Shown: one piece after another, positions 41,303-49,887 of the stretch
Position numbering within the stretch: the first letter of the stretch is position 1
Layout: the number at the start of each line of letters is the position of its first letter
Program-made: the position numbers and the translations under genes
Notes under the pieces: model-generated
What the model was told of the DNA's origin: nothing
The model's input: only the letters and a program-made list of their open reading frames with translations
The model's database searches: none
Assembly (NCBI GenBank): GCA_900752065.1
Contig: CAADTT010000078.1
Span: 1 to 64,000, forward strand
DNA: 64,000 nucleotides
Source of the DNA: Lachnospiraceae bacterium
GTDB lineage: Bacteria > Bacillota > Clostridia > Lachnospirales > Lachnospiraceae
Direction: 5' to 3'

Positions 41303-43594
41303 TTAATCCAGAAAGTCCTGCCCCTCCTTCAATTTCAGCCCATAAACAAAACTGCCCTTATTGGACTTGCGCTTAAGGTGTCCAGCTTTCTCCAGGGCAC
41401 CATAAAAATCAGAAGTGCTGCGGACATACTCTCCGTTTGCCATGCAGCTGAAACGGTACTGCTGATACAAATCTCCGGACTTCTCGGAATAGGAAGGATC
41501 GACCTCACAGCGTTCCTCAATGAACTGCCCCAGCCAGTCGTTGGATTCCCGGTACTTGTCGATTGCCTCTTTCACCACCTTCGGCAGCTCCGTGTGGAAG
41601 TTTGCCTCGATAGCCTTCTTCGCTCCATTGATGATCCAGGTCATAATGTAGGGACCGGCATTCTCGTAAAGGTAATCCGCATAGTTCTTGATGTCGGACT
41701 TTCCGGTGATCTTGGCATTGAAGGGAATAACGATCAGACGCCGCCAGATACCATCATCGTTTGCACCGACCTTCGGCAAGTGGTTGGTATACAGCACCAG
41801 GGTATGGGACGGAACAAAGTGGAACGGGTCTTTATACTTCTTCTCCGCCTGGATTTCATCGGTGGAGCAAAGCTGCTTTACCATTGAAGTATTCAGACGA
41901 ACACCTTCCTCCATCTCGGATGCGATGATGAGACGCTTGCCCTTCAGTTCCGCAGCCTCCGGGCGGGTGTTGTGCTTGCAGCTCATGGTGAGCGTGTCCG
42001 CAGAAATCTTTCCGGCATAGGTGCCGAGGACTCTGAAGATGGTATTCCAGAAGGTGGACTTACCGTTTGCACCGCCGCCGTAAGCGATGATCATATGCTC
42101 CTGGTAGACCTTGCCGATTGCTGCCATGCCCACCGTAGCCTGCACATAGTCGATGAGTTCCTTGTCACCGCAGAAGAAGGTGTTGAGCGCCTGCTCCCAG
42201 ATTTCCTTTCCGGCATCACCGGGGGACACATTCGTAATCTTGGTGATAAAGTCTCCGGGATCGTGGGGGCGTTCACCGTCCAGACCCTTTGCAAGGTCAT
42301 AGGTGGCATAGGGGGTATTGAGCAGATTAGGGTCAAGGTCGAGCTGGGATACATTGATGGCAACCATCGGCTTGACCGTGTTCTGTACATTGACGATGTT
42401 GCGGTAATTGCGGTACTTCATCACGAACTTCAGATATGTATCTGCGCCCAAAAGGGCAAAGTACAGACCCATGATGCCTGCATCGGCACAGCCGTTTTTG
42501 AGGTTCTTGCCCCGGTCTTTCACATCTGCCTCCGGGATTCCGGCAGCTACCAGATTATCCTCTGCGGCCTGAACGGCATCCTTCGCATCCTGCAGCTGAA
42601 GGTCCATGAAATCAAGGGAAGCCCCAAGAGCCAACTGCTTGTCCTCCTGCCAGCACTGGCCGTCAAATCTCAGAAGGTCGGTAGCACTGGTGTATCGCAG
42701 TTCATTGCCAAACTCCCTGGCGAGGACTTTGGCTTCTCCCAGATCGGAGTAATCCTCCGGTTTCATGCCTTCTTCTTCAAAGTCGGCATTGTACTCTTCC
42801 GGGGGAACATACCCTTCCTGGCTCTGGACTTTCTTGGCAAACTTCACTGCACTGTTCCAGATGGTATTCAGTTCGCTGTCATCCAGGGGCGGATCGCACT
42901 GCTCCGATCTCTGCAGGAACACCTGATAAGCCTTGTCGCACACACCATATTTCTTCAGAACCCTTCCGGCAAAACGGCTCATGGTGTTGTTACGGCTTCC
43001 TTCCAGGATGGGGCCTCCCATCGGCATCTTCTGTTCAGCCTTTTCCACCTCGGTCTCAAGCAGATCGGACTTATCCAGGGTTTCATCGATCTGCAAAAAC
43101 CCCTCATGCCAGACCACATCGGATGCCTCGAACTCGGAGCCGTAGAAGAACCTCGCGGCATCCTGTGCCTTCTGGTCAAAGAAGGGATACTTCTTCTGAA
43201 GAGCGTTCTTCACCGCTGTGTACATAGCGGGATCATCGTATTTCTGGCAGGGAAACAGAATGTGGTGTCTGGGTCTTGCGGACTTGTTTCCTTTGGGGAG
43301 CATATTGTGGCGGCTCGGAATGATCACATGGTCGACATCGGCAAATTCCTCTTCCAGGTCTTCCACCGTCTTCCAGTCGTTCGGATCGTCCGATTCGTTG
43401 TCCACATCTTGCGGAATCACATAGGATTCCAGGAAATTCTCAATGCTTCTGTAGTTGTCTTTGTACCTGGCAAAGACCTGGTCAAACTTGCCCGCCGCCA
43501 CGAGTCCGGCCGGATCGGTGATGACGGCTCTGTTCGGATACAGGCAGTTACTGGCAACGCCAGTGCTGTTTGATGTGTATAAAATCAGTTCCAT
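41303..43594 (-). CDS. Phage primase-helicase (D5/P4-like)
   Basis: Protein of 763 residues. The N-terminal region (RPRHHILFPCQKYDDPAMYTAV) resembles an archaeo-eukaryotic primase-like domain. The middle contains the D5_N-type region (DLLRFDGQCWQEDKQLALGASL). The helicase core has Walker A YGGGANGKSTFW, Walker B-like KRLIIASEME, and HTLVLYTNHLPKVGANDDGIWRRL. It initiates or drives phage DNA replication. It lies in the minus-strand early operon with VRR-NUC and SNF2 genes. Confidence 0.93.
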   Translation of the reverse strand: MELILYTSNSTGVASNCLYPNRAVITDPAGLVAAGKFDQVFARYKDNYRSIENFLESYVIPQDVDNESDDPNDWKTVEDLEEEFADVDHVIIPSRHNMLPKGNKSARPRHHILFPCQKYDDPAMYTAVKNALQKKYPFFDQKAQDAARFFYGSEFEASDVVWHEGFLQIDETLDKSDLLETEVEKAEQKMPMGGPILEGSRNNTMSRFAGRVLKKYGVCDKAYQVFLQRSEQCDPPLDDSELNTIWNSAVKFAKKVQSQEGYVPPEEYNADFEEEGMKPEDYSDLGEAKVLAREFGNELRYTSATDLLRFDGQCWQEDKQLALGASLDFMDLQLQDAKDAVQAAEDNLVAAGIPEADVKDRGKNLKNGCADAGIMGLYFALLGADTYLKFVMKYRNYRNIVNVQNTVKPMVAINVSQLDLDPNLLNTPYATYDLAKGLDGERPHDPGDFITKITNVSPGDAGKEIWEQALNTFFCGDKELIDYVQATVGMAAIGKVYQEHMIIAYGGGANGKSTFWNTIFRVLGTYAGKISADTLTMSCKHNTRPEAAELKGKRLIIASEMEEGVRLNTSMVKQLCSTDEIQAEKKYKDPFHFVPSHTLVLYTNHLPKVGANDDGIWRRLIVIPFNAKITGKSDIKNYADYLYENAGPYIMTWIINGAKKAIEANFHTELPKVVKEAIDKYRESNDWLGQFIEERCEVDPSYSEKSGDLYQQYRFSCMANGEYVRSTSDFYGALEKAGHLKRKSNKGSFVYGLKLKEGQDFLD

Positions 43595-43607
43595 AAACGA
43601 ATCCTCC

Positions 43608-44015
43608 TCAGCTGATTTCTTTGCACTCTTCCGTGAAATAGCGGATTGTCATGTTTTTCTTCTTTGCCTTTGCAATCTCTGCTTCCATGCCGGAGGATAT
43701 CTTTTCACCGAATACCCACACCTGTTCGCATTTGCCCATCAGAACCATATCCATAAAAAGAGCAAGGTCTCTTTCTCTGGTTTCTGACATGAACTGTGGC
43801 AGGAGCAGATGAGCGGCTAACGGTATTGCCCCCTGATCCACCGCAAAACGGCAGTATCGTCTGGCCTTTTCTGTGTTTCTATCTACATCCCCGGAATAGG
43901 GGGAACAGATATAAACAAGAGGTCTCCACTTACGGGCTTCCTTTTCAATGTTGCAGACAGCCTCGTGAGCAGTCGGATCATAGTACCCTTCGCTGTTAAA
44001 TCTACTAATTCCCAT
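43608..44015 (-). CDS. DUF7768/DUF4406-like nucleoside-binding protein
   Basis: Protein of 135 residues with a nucleoside 2-deoxyribosyltransferase-like Rossmann core: LVYICSPYSGDVDRNTEKARRYCRFAVDQGAIPLAAHLLLPQFM, then EQVWVFGEKISSGMEAEIAKAKKKN. The family appears in phages and may act on modified nucleotides. The catalytic activity is not proven. It is the first gene of the minus-strand early operon and is preceded by element B. Confidence 0.85.
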   Translation of the reverse strand: MGISRFNSEGYYDPTAHEAVCNIEKEARKWRPLVYICSPYSGDVDRNTEKARRYCRFAVDQGAIPLAAHLLLPQFMSETRERDLALFMDMVLMGKCEQVWVFGEKISSGMEAEIAKAKKKNMTIRYFTEECKEIS

Positions 44016-44063
44016 TGGTCGTTCTCCTTTCGTTAGAAGGTAAGGACTCCTGTCCTCCCGTCA

Positions 44064-44110
44064 GCTATGCAGCCCTCTTTGACCGGATTCCGAACTTTGG
44101 AGAAAAAAGT
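44064..44110 (-). promoter_or_regulatory. Element B: TTCGGAA-N13-GGCTGCATAGCTG leader
   Basis: On the minus strand, TTCGGAA (44090-44096), 13 nt, GGCTGCATAGCTG (44064-44076), with TTTTTTCTCC before it and a hairpin AGGAC-AGGA-GTCCT after it. It ends 48 nt before the 44015 start codon. Confidence 0.65.
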
Positions 44111-44151
44111 GAAAAATATTTTTTGAATTGTGAATCTTCCTATTAAATGCG

Positions 44152-44192
44152 AATGCCCCACCGGGATGAATTTCTCGGTGAGGGCATTTTTT
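44152..44192 (+). terminator. Terminator between divergent early operons
   Basis: AATGCCC with ACCG (44152-44163) pairs with CGGT and GGGCATT (44176-44188), followed by T6. It stands immediately before element C on the + strand, just as another terminator stands immediately before element A. Confidence 0.85.
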
Positions 44193-44234
44193 GTTTGAAA
44201 GTTCGGAAATACCGCTAAGCGGGATGCATAGCTG
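44187..44234 (+). promoter_or_regulatory. Element C: TTCGGAA-N13-GGATGCATAGCTG leader
   Basis: TTCGGAA (44202-44208), 13 nt, GGATGCATAGCTG (44222-44234, one change from consensus). It is 91 bp upstream of element D in the same orientation, so the + early operon has two tandem copies. Confidence 0.6.
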
Positions 44235-44284
44235 GTGCCAGGAAGAGCAATCCGAACATCCGGAAAAAAACTTTCAAAGATTTT

Positions 44285-44325
44285 CGCCAAACTTCGGAAA
44301 AACAGCTTTCCCGGCTGCATAGCTG
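44285..44325 (+). promoter_or_regulatory. Element D: TTCGGAA-N13-GGCTGCATAGCTG leader
   Basis: TTCGGAA (44293-44299), 13 nt, GGCTGCATAGCTG (44313-44325), then a hairpin AAGG-CCTT. It ends 41 nt before the ATG at 44367, almost the same distance as element A to its gene (40 nt). Confidence 0.65.
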
Positions 44326-44366
44326 ACAGGAAGGACAAGAGCCTTTCGGAAATGGAGGTGCTGCAG

Positions 44367-44531
44367 ATGCAGAATGCGATGCGCGTAGTCGCAATGCCCC
44401 AGGAAGATGAAATCCCGGATGAGGAACTCATCGACACGCTGATTGCCATAAGCGTGGTGGCAAAAAGACTGGCAATGAAGCTAAGAAAAATCAAAGACGA
44501 AGGAGACAAACAGAATGAACCACATGAATGA
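44367..44531 (+). CDS. Small helical protein, first gene of the + early operon
   Basis: Protein of 54 residues from the ATG at 44367 (GGAGGTG upstream): MRVVAMPQEDEIPDEELIDTLIAISVVAKRLAMKLRKIKD. An acidic N-terminal half is followed by a basic helix. Longer in-frame starts run through element D and are rejected. It overlaps the next gene by 17 bp. No function recognised. Confidence 0.65.
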   Translation: MQNAMRVVAMPQEDEIPDEELIDTLIAISVVAKRLAMKLRKIKDEGDKQNEPHE

Positions 44532-44883
44532 AATCTTACAGCTGCTCGACAACATCATCGTATGTGGCGAGAGCATGGCAAAGATCGGCAGGCTCCTCAA
44601 GGAGTTCATCCCCGAATTTGCAGAGGCGATCCCTCAGAAGACCAAAGCAGAACAGGTCATCGAAGCCGACACTGCTCCGGTTGCCCTTCCCGAAAAGAAG
44701 GAAGAACCTGCTGCCAAGACCTACACCTTTGCTGATGTCCGCAAGGCATTCTCCGCAAAGAGCCATGCCGGATACACCGCACAGGTCAAGGAACTCATCG
44801 GTAAGTATGGTGCTGACCGCCTTTCCGATGTGAAGGAGGAAGATTACCCGGCTCTGATGGCAGACCTGGAGGTGATCGGATGA
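44515..44883 (+). CDS. Conserved early protein upstream of DUF2800
   Basis: Protein of 122 residues. The N-terminal helix pair is LQLLDNIIVCGESMAKIGRLLKEFIPEFAE, followed by a Glu/Lys/Pro linker. The C-terminal helical domain is YTFADVRKAFSAKSHAGYTAQVKELIGKYGADRLSDVKEEDYPALMADLEVIG, which resembles small SAP/LEM-like folds near DNA-processing genes. The pattern recurs with DUF2800 and DUF2815 genes. RBS AAGGAG; the stop overlaps the next start by 4 bp. Confidence 0.75.
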   Translation: MNHMNEILQLLDNIIVCGESMAKIGRLLKEFIPEFAEAIPQKTKAEQVIEADTAPVALPEKKEEPAAKTYTFADVRKAFSAKSHAGYTAQVKELIGKYGADRLSDVKEEDYPALMADLEVIG

Positions 44884-46016
44884 GCAAACACGCTTTCCTC
44901 TCACCGTCAGCATCACACCGCTGGCTGAACTGCCCGCCTTCCGCAAGGCTGTGTGCAGAGGTTCCGGATCAGTCAAGTCCATATGCACAGCAGGGCACCT
45001 GCGCTCATGAACTCTGTGCCTACCTTGTAGAAAAGGCTCTCGGCAGGAATGTCAAAGACCCGACTGAGAACCTGGACTACTACGATTCCGAAATGCAGCA
45101 GTGCGCGGAAGGCTACGCTGCCTTCGTCATGGAGGAATATGAAAAGGTGAAGCAGACATGCCCCGACCCGGAAGTCCTCATCGAACAGAAGGTGGACTTC
45201 TCCAAATGGGTCGAAGGCGGTACCGGCACTGCCGACTGCATCATACTGGCAGACGGAACCGCTGAGATCATCGACTACAAGCACGGGCTTGGGGTCCTTG
45301 TTTCCGCTGAATCCGAAGAGTTCGGTGGCAATCCGCAGCTGATGTGCTACTGCCTCGGTATCCTTGCCATGTTTGATGGCATCTACGACATCGACACCGT
45401 GAAGATGGCGATCTACCAGCCGCGCCGTGAGAATGTCAGCGTCCATACCATGACAAAGGACGAACTCCTGAAATGGGCAGAGGACACTCTCGCTCCTACC
45501 GCTCTTCTGGCTATGGAGGGCAAAGGCGAATTTGCTGCCGGAGACCACTGCCAGTTCTGCAAGGTGAAAGCCACCTGCAGAAAGAGAGCCGAATACAACC
45601 TGGAACTTGCCCGGTACGACTTCCAGATGCCGGACACCCTGGAAGACCACGAGATCGATGCCATCCTCATGAAGGTGGATCAGCTGGCTTCCTGGGCTGC
45701 CGACGTCAAGGAATACGCACTGAACCAGGCTCTCCAGGGAACAGACTACGGTCACTTCAAAGTGGTCGAAGGCCGGAGCAACCGCAAGTACACTGATGAA
45801 GACCAGGTCGCAAAGGCTGTCACCGATGCAGGCTATGACCCTTACGACAGATCTGTCAAAGGCATCACAGCTATGACCAAACTCCTGGGTAAGAAACAAT
45901 TCGATGAGCTGCTTGGCAGCCTGACCTTCAAGCCCCAGGGCAAACCGACATTAGTACCCAAGTCGGACAAGCGTCCGGCAATGAAAAATTCCGCACAAGA
46001 AGATTTTAAAGAGTAA
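44880..46016 (+). CDS. DUF2800 Cas4-like nuclease
   Basis: Protein of 378 residues with a PD-(D/E)XK core: GTADCIILADGTAEIIDYKHGLG supplies the D and D-Y-K catalytic set. It also has the four cysteines of a Cas4/AddB-type Fe-S cluster (an early SHRWLNC and the late CQFCKVKATC). The opening HAFLSPSASHRWLNCPPS is diagnostic of DUF2800. It is a probable 5'-3' exonuclease of phage recombination, paired with the DUF2815 ssDNA-binding protein downstream. Confidence 0.92.
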   Translation: MSKHAFLSPSASHRWLNCPPSARLCAEVPDQSSPYAQQGTCAHELCAYLVEKALGRNVKDPTENLDYYDSEMQQCAEGYAAFVMEEYEKVKQTCPDPEVLIEQKVDFSKWVEGGTGTADCIILADGTAEIIDYKHGLGVLVSAESEEFGGNPQLMCYCLGILAMFDGIYDIDTVKMAIYQPRRENVSVHTMTKDELLKWAEDTLAPTALLAMEGKGEFAAGDHCQFCKVKATCRKRAEYNLELARYDFQMPDTLEDHEIDAILMKVDQLASWAADVKEYALNQALQGTDYGHFKVVEGRSNRKYTDEDQVAKAVTDAGYDPYDRSVKGITAMTKLLGKKQFDELLGSLTFKPQGKPTLVPKSDKRPAMKNSAQEDFKE

Positions 46017-46031
46017 AGGAGAACAAAAATT

Positions 46032-46595
46032 ATGGCAAAGTACATGAATCCCACCAAAGTTATCACCGGTCCTAACACCACCTTCAGCTACCTCAACTGC
46101 TGGGACCCCAAGGCAATCCAGGGCGGCACTCCCAAGTTCAGTGTTTCCCTCATCATCCCCAAGTCCGATGTGAAAACCATCGAGAAGATCAAGGCAGCTA
46201 TCCAGGCAGCTTATGAGGAAGGTCAGTCCAAGCTGAAGGGCAACGGCAAGTCCGTACCCGCATTGTCCACCCTCAAGACCCCGCTGCGCGACGGCGATCT
46301 GGAGCGCCCCGATGACGAAGCCTACAAGAACAGCTACTTCATCAACGCCAACTCCGGCACTGCTCCCGGCATTGTGGATGCTGACCGTAATCCCATCATC
46401 GACCGCTCCGAGATGTATTCCGGTGTGAAGGGTCGCGCCTCCATCAACCTGTACGCCTACAATGTGAACGGCAACCGTGGCATCGCCTGCGGTCTGAACA
46501 ACCTTCAGAAAATTTCTGACGGTACTCCTCTCGGCGGCAAGTCCCGTGCAGAGGATGATTTCGCTACCGAGGACGATGAGGATTTCCTCAACTAA
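46032..46595 (+). CDS. DUF2815 ssDNA-binding-like protein
   Basis: Protein of 187 residues with the DUF2815 patterns KVITGPNTTFSYLNCWDPKAIQGGTPKFSVSLIIPKSDVKT and YSGVKGRASINLYAYNVNGNRGIACGLNNLQKI. The acidic C-terminus (EDDFATEDDEDFLN) is like that of ssDNA-binding proteins that recruit partners. Its codon bias is stronger than its neighbours', suggesting high expression. It is followed by a strong terminator. Confidence 0.9.
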   Translation: MAKYMNPTKVITGPNTTFSYLNCWDPKAIQGGTPKFSVSLIIPKSDVKTIEKIKAAIQAAYEEGQSKLKGNGKSVPALSTLKTPLRDGDLERPDDEAYKNSYFINANSGTAPGIVDADRNPIIDRSEMYSGVKGRASINLYAYNVNGNRGIACGLNNLQKISDGTPLGGKSRAEDDFATEDDEDFLN

Positions 46596-46618
46596 TCGAT
46601 ACCAGTAAAACAATAACC

Positions 46619-46655
46619 GGGGCGGCGGCACACACCGCTGCCGCCCCACATTTTT
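46619..46655 (+). terminator. Terminator after DUF2815
   Basis: GGGGCGGC (46619-46626) pairs perfectly with GCCGCCCC (46640-46647), then ACA and T5. It would lower expression of the downstream SAM synthetase relative to the DUF2815 gene. Confidence 0.85.
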
Positions 46656-46671
46656 AAGGAGGATTTGACCC

Positions 46672-47766
46672 ATGAGTAGAATTTACACATCAGAGCAGGT
46701 ATCCCGTGGTCATGTGGATAAGATCTGCGACCAGATCGCAGACGCGATTGTCACGGACTGCCTCGCCCATGACCAGAACAGCCGTGTGGCGGTGGAATGC
46801 CTGATCAAAAATAACACCATCATCATCGCCGGAGAGATCACCAGCCACCATGAGCCGGATTATGCAAAACTGGTCTGCCAGGTCATGGACCGTATCGGCA
46901 TTGACAAACTCGGCTATGAGAGACTCGAAGTGAAAGGCATGATCAGCAAGCAGTCCGCTGATATCGCTCTTGGTGTAGACAAGGGCGGCGCTGGTGATCA
47001 GGGCATCATGTTCGGCTATGCCACCAATGAAACCCCAGAGATGCTCCCGATTCCTTTTGCGGTTGCGACACGCTTCATCCATCACCTGGAAGGCTTGAAC
47101 TGCGAAATGTTCAAAGCAGATGCAAAAGCCCAGGTCAGCTATGATTATGAGAGTGGCCGCATCACCACCTTCCTCTGTTCCGTACAGCACAGCGAGGACG
47201 CTTCCCCGGAGGACATCCGTGCCATCATTGAGCCTTTGATGATCCTGACCGCTGCGGAGTATGGTCTGAACACCGACTTTGAGAAGCTCATCAATCCCAC
47301 CGGGCGTTTCGTCATCGGCGGTTCCAAGGCTGACTGCGGAGTGACCGGAAGAAAACTCGCCTGTGACACCTACGGCGGCATCGGCAGGATCGGCGGCGGT
47401 GCGCTGTCCGGCAAAGACCCTTCCAAGGTTGACCGCTCTGCTGCCTACATGGCACGTAAGATTGCAAGGGATATCGTCCAGGGAGGGTATGCTGATAAGT
47501 GCGAAGTTCAGATCGGATATGCCATCGGCAAGGCAGAACCTGTTTCTGTTATGGTTGAAACCTTCGGGACCGGCCGTGTCTGCAACCATCTCCTTCAGGG
47601 ATACATCCGCTCCAACTATGACCTCACTCCAAGGGGCATCATCGAATTCCTCCACCTTCTGAAGGTGGATTACAATGCCGTTTCCTCCGGTGGTCATTTC
47701 GGCAAGGAATGGCTACCTTGGGAGATGGATGAGGAAGAGTCCGAATATCTCTACGGCGAAGAATAA
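46672..47766 (+). CDS. metK: Phage S-adenosylmethionine synthetase
   Basis: Protein of 364 residues that makes SAM from ATP and methionine. It has the three family signatures: GHVDKICDQIADAI near the start (host enzymes have GHPDK), GAGDQGIMFGYA, and GGGALSGKDPSKVDRSAAY. All metal- and ATP-binding residues in those motifs are present, so it is probably active. At 364 residues it is a little shorter than typical bacterial MetK (about 380-400). It is flanked by terminators on both sides. It may feed the phage methyltransferase or offset SAM loss. Confidence 0.93.
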   Translation: MSRIYTSEQVSRGHVDKICDQIADAIVTDCLAHDQNSRVAVECLIKNNTIIIAGEITSHHEPDYAKLVCQVMDRIGIDKLGYERLEVKGMISKQSADIALGVDKGGAGDQGIMFGYATNETPEMLPIPFAVATRFIHHLEGLNCEMFKADAKAQVSYDYESGRITTFLCSVQHSEDASPEDIRAIIEPLMILTAAEYGLNTDFEKLINPTGRFVIGGSKADCGVTGRKLACDTYGGIGRIGGGALSGKDPSKVDRSAAYMARKIARDIVQGGYADKCEVQIGYAIGKAEPVSVMVETFGTGRVCNHLLQGYIRSNYDLTPRGIIEFLHLLKVDYNAVSSGGHFGKEWLPWEMDEEESEYLYGEE

Positions 47767-47775
47767 TCAGAACTG

Positions 47776-47806
47776 CCGGGGTGTGGATACTCGCACCCCG
47801 GTTTTT
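47776..47806 (+). terminator. Terminator between metK and DNA polymerase
   Basis: CCGGGGTG (47776-47783) pairs perfectly with CACCCCGG (47794-47801) and is followed by T5. The polymerase start is only 17 bp further, so read-through must supply the polymerase unless a weak promoter lies within. Confidence 0.85.
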
Positions 47807-47822
47807 AATACAGGAGGCAATT

Positions 47823-49811
47823 ATGGACAAAATGAAATCATTATCTATCGACCTTGAGACATTCTCCGATGTCGACCTTAAGAAATGCGGTGTGTACCGC
47901 TATGCAGAATCACCCAACTTTGAAATCCTGCTTTTTGCTTATTCCGAGGACAACGGTCCTGTCCAGGTGATCGACCTTGCGTGTGGGGAAGAGGTCCCTG
48001 AGCATATCCTTGCGGCTCTTACTGATGAGGAAATCACAAAATGGGCATACAATGCATCCTTCGAGCGGGTGTGTCTGTCCTACTGGCTACGCAAGCATCA
48101 CCCGGAGCATTTCTGCAGCTACAGCATCCCGGAAGACACCGTTGGAAACTTTCTCGACCCGTCATCCTGGAAATGCTCCCGCATCTGGGGAGCATATATG
48201 GGGCTTCCACTTTCCCTCGAAGGCATCGGTGCGGTACTGAAGCTGAATGACCAGAAAATGAAAGAGGGAAAAGACCTCATCCGCTATTTCTGTGTGCCGT
48301 GCAAACCTACCAAGACAAACGGCGGTCGCACAAGAAACCTTCCGGAGCACGATAAGGAGAAATGGGAAACCTTCAAATCCTATAACAAGCGCGATGTTGA
48401 AGTGGAACTTGCAGTGAAAGACCGGCTGACCAAGTATCCTGTCCCGGAGTTCATCTGGGAGCAGTATCACCTCGACCAGGAAATCAATGACCGGGGGATA
48501 GGCGTGGATATGCAGCTTGTCAGGAATGCCATCAGTATCGATGCCCAGACCAAACACTCGCTCCTCTCCCAAATGCAGAACAGCACCGGACTGGAGAACC
48601 CCAACAGTGTCAGTCAGATGAAAGGGTGGCTTTCCAATAAGGGAATTGAAACAGAGTCCCTCGACAAAAAGGCTGTCAAAGAACTGCTGCCGGATGCTGA
48701 CAGCGAGGTAGCCGATGTACTTCTCTGCCGTCAGCAGCTTGCCAAATCCTCGGTAAGTAAGTACAAGGCTATGGAGAACATGGTGTGCGCCGACAGCCGC
48801 GCCAGGGGATGCTTCATGTTCTATGGAGCAAACCGTTCAGGGCGGTGGGCTGGCCGGGGCATCCAGCTGCAGAACCTTCCTCAGAACCACATGGAAGACC
48901 TGGAAGAAGCCAGGAATCTTGTCCGTGACGGCAACTTCACCGCCCTGGAGCTTCTCTACAATAATATCCCGCAGGTCCTTTCAGAACTGATCCGGACAGC
49001 CTTCGTGCCAAGGCCAGGGTACAAATACATCGTCAGCGACTTCTCTGCTATCGAAGCAAGAGTGCTTTCCTTCCTTGCCGGGGAACAGTGGCGCATGGAT
49101 GTATTTGCAGAGGGGAAAGATATCTACTGTGCAAGTGCAAGCCAGATGTTCCATGTCCCGGTTGAAAAACACGGCATCAACTCCCATCTTCGCCAGAAGG
49201 GGAAAATTGCTGAGTTGGCTCTTGGTTACGGTGGCTCCGTTGGCGCATTGAAGGCGATGGGGGCTTTGGAGATGGGCTTACAGGAGGAAGAACTCCAGCC
49301 CCTGGTGGATGCATGGCGCTCTTCCAATCCCAATATCACTGCATTCTGGTGGGCGATAGACGCAGCTGTCAAACAGGCTGTGATCTATAAAACTTCCGCT
49401 GACACACACGGTTTCCATATCTACTACCAGGGCGGTATGCTCTTTATCGATCTTCCATCCGGCAGACGGCTCTCTTATGTAAAGCCTCGAATGGGTGTAA
49501 ATCAGTTCGGCTCTGACAGCGTGACCTATGAAGGAACCACCAATGGAAAGTGGGGAAGGATTGAAAGCTACGGACCCAAATTCGTGGAGAACATCGTCCA
49601 GGCAGTAAGCCGTGATATCCTGGCTTATGCCATGCAGACCCTTTCCCACTGCTTTATCTGCGGTCATGTGCATGATGAACTGATCATCGAATGCAGCCCC
49701 GATGTATCCCTGGATGCTATCTGCGAACAGATGGGGAGAACCCCTCCCTGGATCAAGGGACTGCTTCTTAGAGCAGACGGGTATGAATGTGATTTTTATA
49801 AGAAAGATTAA
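47823..49811 (+). CDS. Phage DNA polymerase, family A
   Basis: Protein of 662 residues from the ATG at 47823 (AGGAGG upstream). The 3'-5' exonuclease domain opens with SLSIDLETFSDVDL and later has FKSYNKRDVEVE. The polymerase domain has RSGRWAGRGIQLQNLPQ, SDFSAIEARVLSFLAG (motif A), and CGHVHDELIIE (motif C). It lacks the 5' nuclease domain of host Pol I, as phage replicases do. It replicates phage DNA with the primase-helicase coded on the other strand. Confidence 0.94.
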   Translation: MDKMKSLSIDLETFSDVDLKKCGVYRYAESPNFEILLFAYSEDNGPVQVIDLACGEEVPEHILAALTDEEITKWAYNASFERVCLSYWLRKHHPEHFCSYSIPEDTVGNFLDPSSWKCSRIWGAYMGLPLSLEGIGAVLKLNDQKMKEGKDLIRYFCVPCKPTKTNGGRTRNLPEHDKEKWETFKSYNKRDVEVELAVKDRLTKYPVPEFIWEQYHLDQEINDRGIGVDMQLVRNAISIDAQTKHSLLSQMQNSTGLENPNSVSQMKGWLSNKGIETESLDKKAVKELLPDADSEVADVLLCRQQLAKSSVSKYKAMENMVCADSRARGCFMFYGANRSGRWAGRGIQLQNLPQNHMEDLEEARNLVRDGNFTALELLYNNIPQVLSELIRTAFVPRPGYKYIVSDFSAIEARVLSFLAGEQWRMDVFAEGKDIYCASASQMFHVPVEKHGINSHLRQKGKIAELALGYGGSVGALKAMGALEMGLQEEELQPLVDAWRSSNPNITAFWWAIDAAVKQAVIYKTSADTHGFHIYYQGGMLFIDLPSGRRLSYVKPRMGVNQFGSDSVTYEGTTNGKWGRIESYGPKFVENIVQAVSRDILAYAMQTLSHCFICGHVHDELIIECSPDVSLDAICEQMGRTPPWIKGLLLRADGYECDFYKKD

Positions 49812-49831
49812 ACCCATAAAGCTACGAAAAA

Positions 49832-49864
49832 GCATCGGTCAAATCAAACTGACCGATGCCTTTT
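49832..49864. terminator. Bidirectional terminator
   Basis: GCATCGGTCA (49832-49841) pairs perfectly with TGACCGATGC (49850-49859). It is flanked by AAAAA on the left and CTTTT on the right, between convergent DNA polymerase and the 49888 gene. Confidence 0.9.
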
Positions 49865-49887
49865 CATTCGCACACTTTATATTCTAT

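Noticed and set aside
41972..43573. A 533-codon open frame on the + strand
   Set aside because: It runs antisense through the primase-helicase, which has clear motifs; the frame has no RBS and no family features.
44973..45899. A 308-codon minus-strand frame
   Set aside because: Antisense shadow of the DUF2800 gene.
46690..47697. A 335-codon open frame on the minus strand
   Set aside because: Antisense of metK, whose three signatures are intact; it reflects codon bias.
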